Source: Methanosphaera sp. ISO3-F5 (GTDB lineage: Archaea; Methanobacteriota; Methanobacteria; Methanobacteriales; Methanobacteriaceae). From it: 64,000 nt of DNA. Made by a program: the position numbers and the translations under genes. The notes under the pieces are model-generated. The model was not told the origin of the DNA. It did not search any database and saw nothing but the letters and a program-made list of their open reading frames with translations. The stretch is from contig NZ_CP118753.2 in NCBI RefSeq assembly GCF_034480035.2, positions 1,459,426 to 1,523,425 on the forward strand. Reading direction: 5' to 3'. Positions within the stretch are counted from its first letter, which is position 1; every line of letters begins with the position of its first letter. Below, one piece after another: positions 36,186 to 43,285 of the stretch.

Positions 36186-36418
36186 TGACAGAAGAAAAAC
36201 CAAAACGAAGCAAGGAACAATACAAGAAAATACGAGGAATAATTAGGGGAGAACTTGCACATTTCACTTGTTTTGACTGCAAAAGAAACGATGCAGAACA
36301 TTACCCCTGTGAATGTGCAATGATGTATGATGATATAAAATTCAAACCTACAGATAGGTATGTATCAAAGATTGCAGACAAAATAATAGAAGTTGCTATG
36401 GAAGATGAGGAACCATGA
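36182..36418 (+). CDS. Small Cys-rich protein (78 aa)
   Basis: Seventy-eight residues with CFDCKRNDAEHYPCECAMM, a Cys/His cluster that probably binds zinc. ATG 36182 and 36185 are both possible. It overlaps neighbours by 4 bp on both sides (ATGA type). Confidence 0.55.
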   Translation: MMTEEKPKRSKEQYKKIRGIIRGELAHFTCFDCKRNDAEHYPCECAMMYDDIKFKPTDRYVSKIADKIIEVAMEDEEP

Positions 36419-36645
36419 TGGCAGAATGGGACGGAAAATGCAGTATATGTGGAGTACAAATCATGGGAACTGACAGAGAATTACATTATGACCTAGAAGA
36501 ACCCGGAAGCCCCGCATACTGCAAGGAATGTTGGGACATGAAAGAAAAACAAAGAATACACAACACATTATTAGAGGGTAAAGAATTACTTTTCATATCC
36601 GTGTTGTGTGTTATATTACTGGTGCTTTGGAGGGTACTTCATTGA
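36415..36645 (+). CDS. Zinc-ribbon plus membrane-anchor protein (76 aa)
   Basis: Seventy-six residues: a zinc ribbon CSICGV...YCKECWD in the first half and one C-terminal transmembrane helix (ELLFISVLCVILLVLWRVL). A tail-anchored, metal-binding protein facing the cytoplasm is likely. Overlaps the next gene by 4 bp. Confidence 0.6.
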   Translation: MMAEWDGKCSICGVQIMGTDRELHYDLEEPGSPAYCKECWDMKEKQRIHNTLLEGKELLFISVLCVILLVLWRVLH

Positions 36646-36827
36646 CTACTGACAGGTACACGGTAATCTATGATGAATCTGACTTCATTTTAGACAATGA
36701 AACCGGCGAGTATTACTGTATTGAGGAAGCATGTAATCTCTTAAATGACATATATGACAGATTAGAAACTGATAACAGTTTTTTCAAAACAATAGCAGAA
36801 GGAATAAACAAACAAGAAAAAATATGA
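36642..36827 (+). CDS. Small acidic protein with TTG start (61 aa)
   Basis: Sixty-one residues, acidic (YDESDFILDNETGEYYCIEEA). Start TTG 36642 forms a TTGA overlap with the previous stop and has GGAGGG 7 nt upstream; the in-frame ATG at 36606 lacks such a site. No family recognised. Confidence 0.5.
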   Translation: MTTDRYTVIYDESDFILDNETGEYYCIEEACNLLNDIYDRLETDNSFFKTIAEGINKQEKI

Positions 36828-36839
36828 GGAGGACTGAAC

Positions 36840-36908
36840 ATATTTGACTACCTTGACGCCTGCCGTATAGATGTATTGAAACAACTAATAGAGAGGGAGG
36901 AATATTAA
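36840..36908 (+). CDS. Possible 22-aa peptide with non-AUG (ATA) start
   Basis: After GAGGAGG (36826-36832) an open frame ATA TTT GAC TAC CTT... runs to the TAA that overlaps the next ATG by 1 bp, giving about 22 residues (FDYLDACRIDVLKQLIERE). Spacing and tight junctions suggest translation, but no normal start codon exists. Confidence 0.25.
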   Translation: MFDYLDACRIDVLKQLIEREEY

Positions 36909-37081
36909 TGACAGTGTATTCAGACAAAGCATTGAAGAGAATAATAATAGAAAACATTGACTGTAAACACATATTCAATGTAGCTAGTAAACTCTACACT
37001 GGATGGTTACCACGTGATGAGGAGGAGAAACTGGAAGCAGAACTAACAGGGTTATTATTGAATAAACAGTATGAAAGTTGA
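36908..37081 (+). CDS. Small helical protein (57 aa)
   Basis: Fifty-seven residues, MTVYSDKALKRIIIENIDC..., with an acidic C-terminal helix. GAGGGAGGAA is 6-8 nt upstream. Last gene of the tightly packed early block; followed by a T-rich stretch and the first palindromic promoter. Confidence 0.5.
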   Translation: MTVYSDKALKRIIIENIDCKHIFNVASKLYTGWLPRDEEEKLEAELTGLLLNKQYES

Positions 37082-37123
37082 TATTAATGATTACTTTTAT
37101 TTTTTATTTTTTTTACAAAATAA

Positions 37124-37157
37124 TTACTATTAATTAATTAATAGTAACATTTATATA
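37124..37157 (+). promoter_or_regulatory. Palindromic promoter, copy 1
   Basis: A 24-bp perfect palindrome (37124-37147) with arms TTACTATTAA and TTAATAGTAA around TTAA abuts the TATA box TTTATATA (37150-37157), which lies 54 bp before the ATG at 37204. The palindrome covers the BRE position, so a bound protein would block or recruit TFB. Confidence 0.75.
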
Positions 37158-37203
37158 CTACCAAAAACAAAACAATAAATAACAACCAACGAAGGTGAAA
37201 AAC

Positions 37204-37335
37204 ATGATGACAACCGAAACACTAGAACTAAAAGTAAACATAATAAACCTATTTGAAGAACTAAACAAAATAAACACCACAGAAGCAAAAGAACTGGCAG
37301 ACTACATAAAATATGAACTAGAAACAGAAGAATGA
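37204..37335 (+). CDS. Small helical protein (43 aa)
   Basis: Forty-three residues, MMTTETLELKVNIINLFEEL..., acidic and helical. GGTGAAAAAC precedes the ATG. It is the only gene between two palindromic promoter copies. Confidence 0.5.
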   Translation: MMTTETLELKVNIINLFEELNKINTTEAKELADYIKYELETEE

Positions 37336-37347
37336 ACTAAACATAAA

Positions 37348-37371
37348 TTACTATTAATTAACTAATAGTAT
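37348..37371 (+). promoter_or_regulatory. Palindromic promoter, diverged copy 2
   Basis: Left arm TTACTATTAA is intact; the right arm CTAATAGTAT has two changes. It is followed by the TATA-like TATAATATT rather than TTTATATA. It stands 38 bp before the DUF4314 gene. Confidence 0.55.
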
Positions 37372-37408
37372 AATATTATTTCATATAAAAAAGGAGGAAA
37401 AAAATACA

Positions 37409-37627
37409 ATGATAATAAACCACCACAAAATAAAACAAATCAAAAAAACATACAAAACAGGAACAAAAATAATACTAGACCACATGGAAGACATACAAGC
37501 AATACCACAAGGCACAAAAGGAACAGTAATGTACGTGGACGACATAGGACAAATACACGTAAACTGGGAGAATGGAAGCGGACTAGCATTAATACACGGT
37601 GTAGACGAATTCCACATAATACAATAA
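37409..37627 (+). CDS. DUF4314 protein
   Basis: Seventy-two residues. GTKIILDHMEDIQAIPQGTKG and VMYVDDIGQIHVNWENGSGL are the DUF4314 signature. The family is small, SH3-like and frequent in mobile elements; function unknown. AAAGGAGG is about 12 nt upstream. Confidence 0.85.
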   Translation: MIINHHKIKQIKKTYKTGTKIILDHMEDIQAIPQGTKGTVMYVDDIGQIHVNWENGSGLALIHGVDEFHIIQ

Positions 37628-37633
37628 GGGGAG

Positions 37634-37891
37634 ATGACAATTATGAAAATAAGTAATAGACAATTAAGCAAATTAACAAGAATAGAACCAAGCAACCTCA
37701 TAATACATGAGTTGCAGAATATAATGATACAAGAAGACATAACAATGTACACCATGGCGGAAATACTAGAAAAACGATTAACCAATAAGGAAGTAAGTAG
37801 CATAAATCATGGGTACTGGAATGTTAGGGGAGTACTGGATATTATAGAAGTGTATGATCAATCAGGTGTACTGTTAGGATATAATGATTAA
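37634..37891 (+). CDS. Hypothetical protein (85 aa)
   Basis: Eighty-five residues, helical first half and beta-rich end (YWNVRGVLDIIEVYDQSG). AGGGGAG precedes it; ATG 37643 is an alternative start. Follows the DUF4314 gene by 6 bp. Confidence 0.55.
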   Translation: MTIMKISNRQLSKLTRIEPSNLIIHELQNIMIQEDITMYTMAEILEKRLTNKEVSSINHGYWNVRGVLDIIEVYDQSGVLLGYND

Positions 37892-37952
37892 TGACACCAA
37901 AAGTGTCACCAATTTTTATATACTGGTTACTATTAATATAATAATAGTAACC
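37892..37952 (+). promoter_or_regulatory. Terminator/operator and palindromic promoter, inverted layout
   Basis: TGACAC and GTGTCA (37892-37908) form a small inverted repeat after the stop codon. The TATA box TTTTTATATACTGG follows, and here the palindrome (arms GGTTACTATTA and TAATAGTAACC, 37925-37952) lies downstream of TATA, at the transcription start, where it would act as a classic repressor operator for the gene at 37994. Confidence 0.6.
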
Positions 37953-37993
37953 CCTAATAATCTGTAACACAATATAGGGGAAGTGGGAGAAAT

Positions 37994-38395
37994 ATGTTCA
38001 TGGCAAAACAGCATATAAAAATAATAGAAAACAAAGGCAAAATAACACTAGAATATACACACAAAATACAACAAAAAAAGGTAATACGAAAAAACAAGGG
38101 CATGACAGAAAACAAATTCAGTCTAGGAACCATGCCACCAGAAATAATAGACTACTTCAACGTAGAAGACCGCAGAATATTCTTCTACGAAAAAAACCAC
38201 AAAGTATACATTACCAGCAGGAGACCAACCATTGAACACCAGGAAATTAAGGTGCAAAAACAAGGAGCTTACAGTATACCTAGAAGTTTTTTTCCAGATG
38301 CTGATAAGTATGATGAAGTATGCCTACGTTTGGATTTGTCAAGGTGTGATGACTATAAGAACGGATTAGGTGTTTTGAGCATAGAGTTGATATAA
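37994..38395 (+). CDS. Tandem AbrB-like domain protein (133 aa)
   Basis: A 133-residue protein with two swapped-hairpin-like segments: GTMPPEIIDYFNVEDRRIFF then YITS near 45-75, and GAYSIPRSFFPDADKYDEVCLR near 90-112. This is the AbrB pattern in tandem, suggesting a monomer that mimics an AbrB dimer. GGGAG is 5 nt upstream. The operator over its start site suggests it controls itself. Confidence 0.6.
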   Translation: MFMAKQHIKIIENKGKITLEYTHKIQQKKVIRKNKGMTENKFSLGTMPPEIIDYFNVEDRRIFFYEKNHKVYITSRRPTIEHQEIKVQKQGAYSIPRSFFPDADKYDEVCLRLDLSRCDDYKNGLGVLSIELI

Positions 38396-38920
38396 ATGAT
38401 AAGTGACGAACAAAAAAATTCCATATTTTTACTTGAAAATAATCTGGTTAAAAGGATACTACACGAAATGATGCAGATTAAACCAAAACATCTAGTAAAC
38501 GGTGCTTACATTATAGATGAGGACCAGTACTACATTTTTTGTTCAAAATTCAACGAGGAATATATAACAGTTCTCGAAAATTATGATATACACAATTATG
38601 AAGTTAAACCGGACACTGCTTGGACTGTTATAAAGTTCAAAGTTGATCTGTTGGAATTGTTGTATAATCATTTTTTTGAAATGCACCGTACTTTTGATGG
38701 GGTACATGTTTGTGTGTGTGGTGTACATTTTGGATTGTATAATGATAGTACTGTTGATGTGGAAAGGTATTCTGGTAGGTCCATGTTTACGTTTCATAAA
38801 AAGATAGATGTGCTTGCTTTTAAAGAAGAGGAACAAGAAACTTTACGGTTTCATCGCACATTAATTATTAAATTATTATCGAGTTGTGATTCATTGAAAA
38901 ATTGTTTATTTAATATATAG
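38396..38920 (+). CDS. Hypothetical protein (174 aa)
   Basis: A 174-residue mixed alpha/beta protein starting right after the previous stop codon. It resembles a sliding-clamp-like layout in its strand-rich middle, but I see no motif to support that and leave it unnamed. Coding sequence shifts from A/C-ending to T/G-ending codons midway. Confidence 0.55.
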   Translation: MISDEQKNSIFLLENNLVKRILHEMMQIKPKHLVNGAYIIDEDQYYIFCSKFNEEYITVLENYDIHNYEVKPDTAWTVIKFKVDLLELLYNHFFEMHRTFDGVHVCVCGVHFGLYNDSTVDVERYSGRSMFTFHKKIDVLAFKEEEQETLRFHRTLIIKLLSSCDSLKNCLFNI

Positions 38921-38930
38921 ATGTGATATT

Positions 38931-39311
38931 ATGAGATTGTATGTTGATACTGGAGGATATCCTAGACCAGAACACTTTGCAAATGGTTATAGTAAAAGTA
39001 TGAGTAGGAAAAGTGTAAAGGTAAACGAACAAGATTATGAACACTGGCAAAAAGGGTTAAAGGATTTCATTGTGTGCCGTGTTAATGGTGAGAATGAGTT
39101 TTTTATTACTGGTAATTCTAATTGGAATGTTTTATCAAGGTATTTAGCAAAAAGTGAGATTGATTTCTATGTGGTGCCTCCTTGGAGGTTGGATGATGTT
39201 TGTCGTTTGTTGTCTTTGTTTGGTGAAGTGGATCTGTGTAGTGGTTGTTTGTATTTTTTTCGTGTGAAATTTTTTGAGCATTTGGTGTGTTTGGATTATA
39301 GTTTTGAGTAG
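38931..39311 (+). CDS. Hypothetical protein (126 aa)
   Basis: A 126-residue protein with an N-terminal RLYVDTGGYPRPEHFANGYS and a beta-rich remainder. GTGATATT lies just upstream. Last gene of its unit, followed by a T-rich terminator-like stretch and the next promoter. Confidence 0.55.
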   Translation: MRLYVDTGGYPRPEHFANGYSKSMSRKSVKVNEQDYEHWQKGLKDFIVCRVNGENEFFITGNSNWNVLSRYLAKSEIDFYVVPPWRLDDVCRLLSLFGEVDLCSGCLYFFRVKFFEHLVCLDYSFE

Positions 39312-39348
39312 TGTTTTGTTGTTTTTGTCTTTTTTTTTATAAAACATA

Positions 39349-39382
39349 TTACTATTAATTAATTAATAGTAACCTTTATATA
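39349..39382 (+). promoter_or_regulatory. Palindromic promoter, copy 3
   Basis: The 24-bp palindrome at 39349-39372 is identical to copy 1 and abuts TTTATATA (39375-39382), 55 bp before the ATG at 39430. The 5' leader also shares an A-rich ACAA...AAAGGTGAAAAA pattern with copy 1. Confidence 0.75.
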
Positions 39383-39429
39383 CTACCACTTATAAATATA
39401 ATATTAACAAGCAAAAAAGGTGAAAAATT

Positions 39430-39981
39430 ATGATAACAACACTAGACACATATTTTGAAAACACAAAAAACAATCAAACAGAAACCGAATACAAATATTA
39501 CAACCAACCAATAGAGGAAAACAGTAAAAAAACATGGTGCCAAGAAAAAGGATATGCACATATGCCCATCAAAGACATAGCAAAACTAATAAGAAAAGAC
39601 TTAAAAACAAGATACGGGAAAACAATAAAATTCAGTGTAACCAGCAGAGGATACCCACGAGAAATAAATGTAACAATCAAAAGCATTAGTAAACAATACA
39701 TTATGACTGAAAACGAATTTAAGACAAAAATGGAAAACAGTTACCGTTATGATGAAAGTATGTATGATGAGTATATGAAACCATACACTGCAAAAAATAA
39801 TAATGATCTAATTGAATTTAAGGAGTATCATCTGTATGATGAAGTTCGTGATGAAATTAATGGTATTATTGATAAGTATAATTATGATAATAGTGATTTG
39901 TACACGGATTATTTTGATGTTAATTATTATACTGGGGCTGGTGTGGATTGTGATTGGAGAGGTGTTTTATTAATAGAATAG
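39430..39981 (+). CDS. LPD29-like protein (183 aa)
   Basis: A 183-residue protein. IKDIAKLIRKDLKTRYGKTI and KFSVTSRGYPREINVTIKS match the large polyvalent-protein-associated domain LPD29, normally one domain of huge phage or plasmid proteins but here standing alone. The C-terminal half is rich in Tyr and Asp and ends in a GAGVDCDWRGVLL strand. A DNA-transfer or counter-defence role has been proposed for such domains; here it is only an early viral protein. Confidence 0.65.
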   Translation: MITTLDTYFENTKNNQTETEYKYYNQPIEENSKKTWCQEKGYAHMPIKDIAKLIRKDLKTRYGKTIKFSVTSRGYPREINVTIKSISKQYIMTENEFKTKMENSYRYDESMYDEYMKPYTAKNNNDLIEFKEYHLYDEVRDEINGIIDKYNYDNSDLYTDYFDVNYYTGAGVDCDWRGVLLIE

Positions 39982-39982
39982 G

Positions 39983-40016
39983 TTACTATTAATTTTTTAA
40001 TAGTAACATTTATATA
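39983..40016 (+). promoter_or_regulatory. Palindromic promoter, copy 4
   Basis: Arms TTACTATTAA and TTAATAGTAA (39983-40006) around TTTT, then TTTATATA at 40009-40016, 57 bp before the ATG at 40066. It starts 1 bp after the previous stop codon. Confidence 0.75.
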
Positions 40017-40065
40017 CTAACACTAACAAATACAATAATAACAAGCAAAAAGAGGTTGTACAAAA

Positions 40066-40311
40066 ATGCAAAAAATCGAAATAAACATAAAAGCAAAAGA
40101 AGATGAACTATACTACAACAGACTAGTACTATACAAAGATGGGAAACAAATACACAACTATGGAGTATTTGGAGTAAGCCACACTAATTATTTTTGTATA
40201 GTTGCAAGACTTGAAAAATTACTTGAAACTGTTACTGTTAAACAGATATTAGACAAGTGTGTTATGAACTCCTGTACTGTTAGGATGGGAAATTTGGATT
40301 TTAAATTATAA
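40066..40311 (+). CDS. Small protein, unknown (81 aa)
   Basis: Eighty-one residues, beta-rich N-terminus (IEINIKAKEDELYYNRLVLY) and a helix with two Cys. AGAGGTTGT is upstream. It has its own palindromic promoter, so it is probably made early and in quantity. Confidence 0.55.
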   Translation: MQKIEINIKAKEDELYYNRLVLYKDGKQIHNYGVFGVSHTNYFCIVARLEKLLETVTVKQILDKCVMNSCTVRMGNLDFKL

Positions 40312-40312
40312 G

Positions 40313-40346
40313 TTACTATTAACTATTTAATAGTAACCTTTATATA
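40313..40346 (+). promoter_or_regulatory. Palindromic promoter, copy 5
   Basis: Arms TTACTATTAA and TTAATAGTAA (40313-40336) around CTAT, then TTTATATA at 40339-40346, 56 bp before the ATG at 40395. Confidence 0.75.
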
Positions 40347-40394
40347 CTAAGTAAAATATAATAATAAATAACAAACTAAAAGAGGTATCCAAAA

Positions 40395-40751
40395 ATGATG
40401 AATAACAAATACACCACACTAAAAGAATTTTATAATGAAAGCGAATGCAGAACAAACTACGAACAGTTCAAAATAGGAAACATAGTATACAAACCAAACA
40501 CTAATGAAACAGAAATAATAAAAAAAATAAACCAATTTTGTAAAGAATATGAAAACAACCACCCAGATAAAACACAAAAAATATTTGTAAATAGAATAAC
40601 AAAAGAAATCAAAAAACAAACACCAGAACTCAAAGACTATAAAAATTACATAACATTCAAACTCAACACAGAATATGGATACAACATCAACAACCTACAT
40701 TACTACATTGAAAATGATGTAATATACAAAGAAGTATTCAAAAACATATAA
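40395..40751 (+). CDS. Hypothetical protein (118 aa)
   Basis: A 118-residue Asn/Lys/Tyr-rich protein with mixed helices and strands. AGAGGTATCC is upstream; ATG 40398 is an alternative start. No family recognised. Confidence 0.55.
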   Translation: MMNNKYTTLKEFYNESECRTNYEQFKIGNIVYKPNTNETEIIKKINQFCKEYENNHPDKTQKIFVNRITKEIKKQTPELKDYKNYITFKLNTEYGYNINNLHYYIENDVIYKEVFKNI

Positions 40752-40755
40752 GTAC

Positions 40756-40794
40756 AAGTATAGTAATACTATATACTATACTTACACTTTTTTT
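40756..40794 (+). terminator. Inverted repeat followed by T run
   Basis: AAGTATAGTA (40756-40765) pairs perfectly with TACTATACTT (40774-40783); a run of seven Ts starts at 40788. It would end the transcript of the gene at 40395. The palindrome also resembles the one over the integrase start, so a binding site is an alternative. Confidence 0.55.
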
Positions 40795-40929
40795 AAAATA
40801 GACTGCATAGTATGGAAATTAGATATTAAACATATAATTTTCAAAAAAAAAGATTTAAAATAGACATTATTGTTTAACAGTAACCCCCCATAACAATTTA
40901 TTATAAAATTTCATTTGGAGGAACATATT

Positions 40930-41256
40930 ATGCAAATAGATCAAACAAAAAAAAAGTATATTAACATCGGATACTTAGTTCAAAAAGTATTCCATCAGAA
41001 CAAAGAAGCAGATAAAAATCATTATCTGAAACTTCTTGAAAAAAACAATAATAAATATACTAGTAATTTATTTAAAAAATTGTATCCTTGGGTTGTACAA
41101 AAATGTGATGAATACCAACTAGGATATGATGACTTACTTGAACAAACATCTATATTATTACTCAGTACTGATGAATTAAATAATGTTGGTGCAGGGTATT
41201 ATTTTGTACTGGGTATGACTTGTTCTGATGATTTATTTAAAGAAATTAATAAATAA
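40930..41256 (+). CDS. Hypothetical protein (108 aa)
   Basis: About 108 residues from ATG 40930, with TTGGAGGAA 8 nt upstream (an in-frame upstream TTG overlaps that site). Helical, starting MQIDQTKKKYINIGYLVQK. No family recognised. Confidence 0.55.
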   Translation: MQIDQTKKKYINIGYLVQKVFHQNKEADKNHYLKLLEKNNNKYTSNLFKKLYPWVVQKCDEYQLGYDDLLEQTSILLLSTDELNNVGAGYYFVLGMTCSDDLFKEINK

Positions 41257-41447
41257 CTTTCTTTACTCTTTTTTTTCACTGCTTACCTATATGTCGTACT
41301 ATTTTTCTGTTAGTTTTAGGTACTTTGTTTTTTCTACAGTATATTATGAGGAGCAACCAAAAAAAAAAATTTTTATAAATATCACTATAATTTTTATAAT
41401 AATATTTTTTTTAATATACTACCAGAATAAATAATGAATATGAAACC

Positions 41448-41672
41448 ATGAACAAGAAACTAGTCTGCCCAGAATGTAACGGAAACATATTCCACGAGGA
41501 CACCTACCGTGGCGAAACAAGTTGCAGACAATGCGGACTGGTACTGGTTGCGCCACTTGTTAATGGTTTCGTGTTTCCTGGTTTTCGTGTAGTTCCTCAA
41601 CAGAAAAAGATCATAATTTCAATTCGCTTGCTTTCTTCTAGGGCTTGGCGTGTTGGGTATGATATTTCTTAG
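41448..41672 (+). CDS. TFB-type zinc-ribbon protein, truncated (74 aa)
   Basis: Seventy-four residues whose first 36 (CPECNGNIFHEDTYRGETSC then RQCGLVL) match the N-terminal zinc ribbon of transcription factor TFB, which contacts RNA polymerase. The core TFB domains are missing, and the C-terminus is unrelated and basic. It could interfere with or redirect host transcription, or be a degraded gene. Confidence 0.6.
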   Translation: MNKKLVCPECNGNIFHEDTYRGETSCRQCGLVLVAPLVNGFVFPGFRVVPQQKKIIISIRLLSSRAWRVGYDIS

Positions 41673-42309
41673 CATTTTGTGAAAAAAAATTCACCTTTGC
41701 ACTTTTGCTATTCAAGAAAAAAAAGATAAATAAATAATTAAGAGACTTAAAGAATTAGTTATCACTCTTTTATTGATTTTAATGTCAGTTGTTTTAAAAA
41801 CATATATCTATGATTAATAAAACTTGAGAATTAAAGGAGGAAAAAAGGAGAGTAAGAATAATAATTGTTTACTACATTTATTCACCCTTGTTATGCTCTG
41901 TTAAATCTAGTATATTACAAGGCACAGTAACCACGTGGGGGAACTCAGAAAAATATTAATATTAATAATATAAATCTACTTGTTAATTTAAATTAAATAT
42001 GGCATTTTGTTTTATATACATAATTTTTATTAAGATACCTCCTGGACAATTAGTCCTGGTCTAGTAAATACATAATTTTTAATGTTCTTATTGCATAAAC
42101 GTGTGTTAGTACGTTACTAATAATAAATGAAGCTTTTATGGGGAAAAATCTTTGCACCAATTGTGGATGTGTGAAGTACCTGTTGAATTTTACGAATGTT
42201 CTCCCCTGTTTTGTGTCTTTGATCTTTAGTGACTGCTCAGAGTACAGGTGGTGTAATGTTAGTATCAGTTTTTTTTACTCATGTTTCCTTCTTATTATTT
42301 AATTTTAAT
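41673..42309. other. Non-coding stretch before the tRNA-like array
   Basis: No gene found. An inverted repeat CCTTGT/ACAAGG (41886-41891 and 41917-41922) and a GGAC-AATTA-GTCC hairpin near 42053 are present. AGGTGGTGTAAT at 42246-42257 repeats the 5' half of the T-arm of the second tRNA-like element, hinting at a decayed fifth copy. The array promoter must lie near its end; TTTAATTTTAA at 42299-42309 is too close to be the TATA box of a start at 42310. Confidence 0.35.
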
Positions 42310-42428
42310 GGTCTTGATAGGGAACGTATGACAGATAATGCAGGAAAAAGAAATTATTGTATAATATCAGATAATTCTTAATAAATATTTTATTATCGTA
42401 TATTCCGGTTCGATTCCGGACAAGACCA
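42310..42428 (+). ncRNA. tRNA-like element 1
   Basis: Acceptor strands GGTCTTG (42310-42316) and CAAGACC (42421-42427) pair 7/7. The T-arm TCCGG-TTCGATT-CCGGA (42404-42420) directly precedes the 3' acceptor strand, with canonical T-loop residues, and A42428 is a discriminator. In place of D and anticodon arms there are 87 AT-rich nt (42317-42403) that form small hairpins such as AATTAT/ATAATT. The start ATAGGGAA resembles elements 3 and 4. RNase P and tRNase Z should recognise the acceptor/T-arm half. Confidence 0.75.
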
Positions 42429-42454
42429 CAAAAACACTTGTAATTATTTTGTAT

Positions 42455-42586
42455 GGTTGTGAAAAAGATTTGTTGAAAAAAAATATGACTATTAATGATA
42501 ATTTCTCATACCACATGATAGTTGACCTATTATTATGTAATCTTAAAAAATTATTTTATTAGGTGGTGTAATTCCACCCACAACCA
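42455..42586 (+). ncRNA. tRNA-like element 2
   Basis: Acceptor GGTTGTG (42455-42461) pairs 7/7 with CACAACC (42579-42585). T-arm is GGTGG-TGTAATT-CCACC (42562-42578); its loop departs from the tRNA consensus at positions 55 and 56 (GT for TC). The insert is 100 nt. AAGATT and AATCTT inside it can pair. Only 26 nt separate it from element 1. Confidence 0.7.
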
Positions 42587-42603
42587 ATATTTGAATTGTA
42601 ACT

Positions 42604-42734
42604 GGTTAGGAAAGGCAACTTAAAAAAAAAGATAATATTATGAAATAAATAATTATGAATAAATTATCATAAATAGTACTCTTGTTTGTAGTTTAATATA
42701 AAATTCTAACTTGGTTCGATTCCAAGCCTAACCA
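42604..42734 (+). ncRNA. tRNA-like element 3
   Basis: Acceptor GGTTAGG (42604-42610) pairs 7/7 with CCTAACC (42727-42733). T-arm is CTTGG-TTCGATT-CCAAG (42710-42726) with a canonical loop. The 99-nt insert starts AAAGGCAACTTA and includes a GATAAT/ATTATC hairpin. It lies 17 nt after element 2. Confidence 0.75.
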
Positions 42735-42752
42735 ATATCACTTTTTTGTTAT

Positions 42753-42884
42753 GGGTTTGAAAGGAAAAGTAGAGTTATGATAATAATGGTTTAACTTCCT
42801 GGAATTCTCTCATAAAAAGAAAAGCTTAACTAAATATATTGAATGATTTAACTCCTTTATGTGGTTCGATTCCACACAAACCCA
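42753..42884 (+). ncRNA. tRNA-like element 4
   Basis: Acceptor GGGTTTG (42753-42759) pairs 7/7 with CAAACCC (42877-42883). T-arm is TGTGG-TTCGATT-CCACA (42860-42876). The 100-nt insert starts AAAGGAAAAGTA and ends TCCTTTA; AAAGGA and TCCTTT can pair to extend the stack. GAGTTA and TAACTT form a further hairpin. Last of the array; the holin-like gene follows after 130 bp. Confidence 0.75.
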
Positions 42885-43015
42885 ATCAATACTATACTAT
42901 TTTTTTCCTATGTAATTGTATGTGCTGTTCCCAATGACGTACGAAATGCACTATATTTTATTTGTTGATCTAAAATAATTTTATTTAAAACTCATAGGGG
43001 AGGTATGAAAACTCT

Positions 43016-43285
43016 ATGAATCATGAGAATCAATCACTTATTATTCGCATTCTTGGTGTTGCTTTGATTATTGTGTGCCTTGGCAGTTTACTCTTGGCGT
43101 TGTATGGTTTGCCTATTGAGGTGTTGACTGCTTTTGTTAGTGTTATTACTGCTATTACGGGTATTTTGGCTACTGCTTTTCAGGGTAGGCGTGAGGCAGA
43201 CATTGACAAGGATACTGGTGTGTGCACCTGCGAGGATGACGGTTATAGTGATGAAGAAACTACCAATATGGAGGGTGAGGCGTGA
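43016..43285 (+). CDS. Holin-like membrane protein (89 aa)
   Basis: Eighty-nine residues with two transmembrane helices (about 8-30 and 34-56) and an acidic C-terminal tail. Size and topology suit a holin or pseudo-holin, and the XhlA-like partner follows with a 4-bp overlap (GTGA). GGGGAGG is 13-14 nt upstream, longer than usual. Confidence 0.6.
   Translation: MNHENQSLIIRILGVALIIVCLGSLLLALYGLPIEVLTAFVSVITAITGILATAFQGRREADIDKDTGVCTCEDDGYSDEETTNMEGEA

Noticed and set aside
38396-38920. Sliding clamp (PCNA-like) assignment
   Set aside because: Strand-rich layout is suggestive only; no conserved clamp sequence could be identified.
42130-42212. Degenerate extra tRNA-like unit (GGGGA...TCCCC)
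   Set aside because: Only five outer pairs form and the T-arm pairing is poor, so it does not meet the standard of the other elements.
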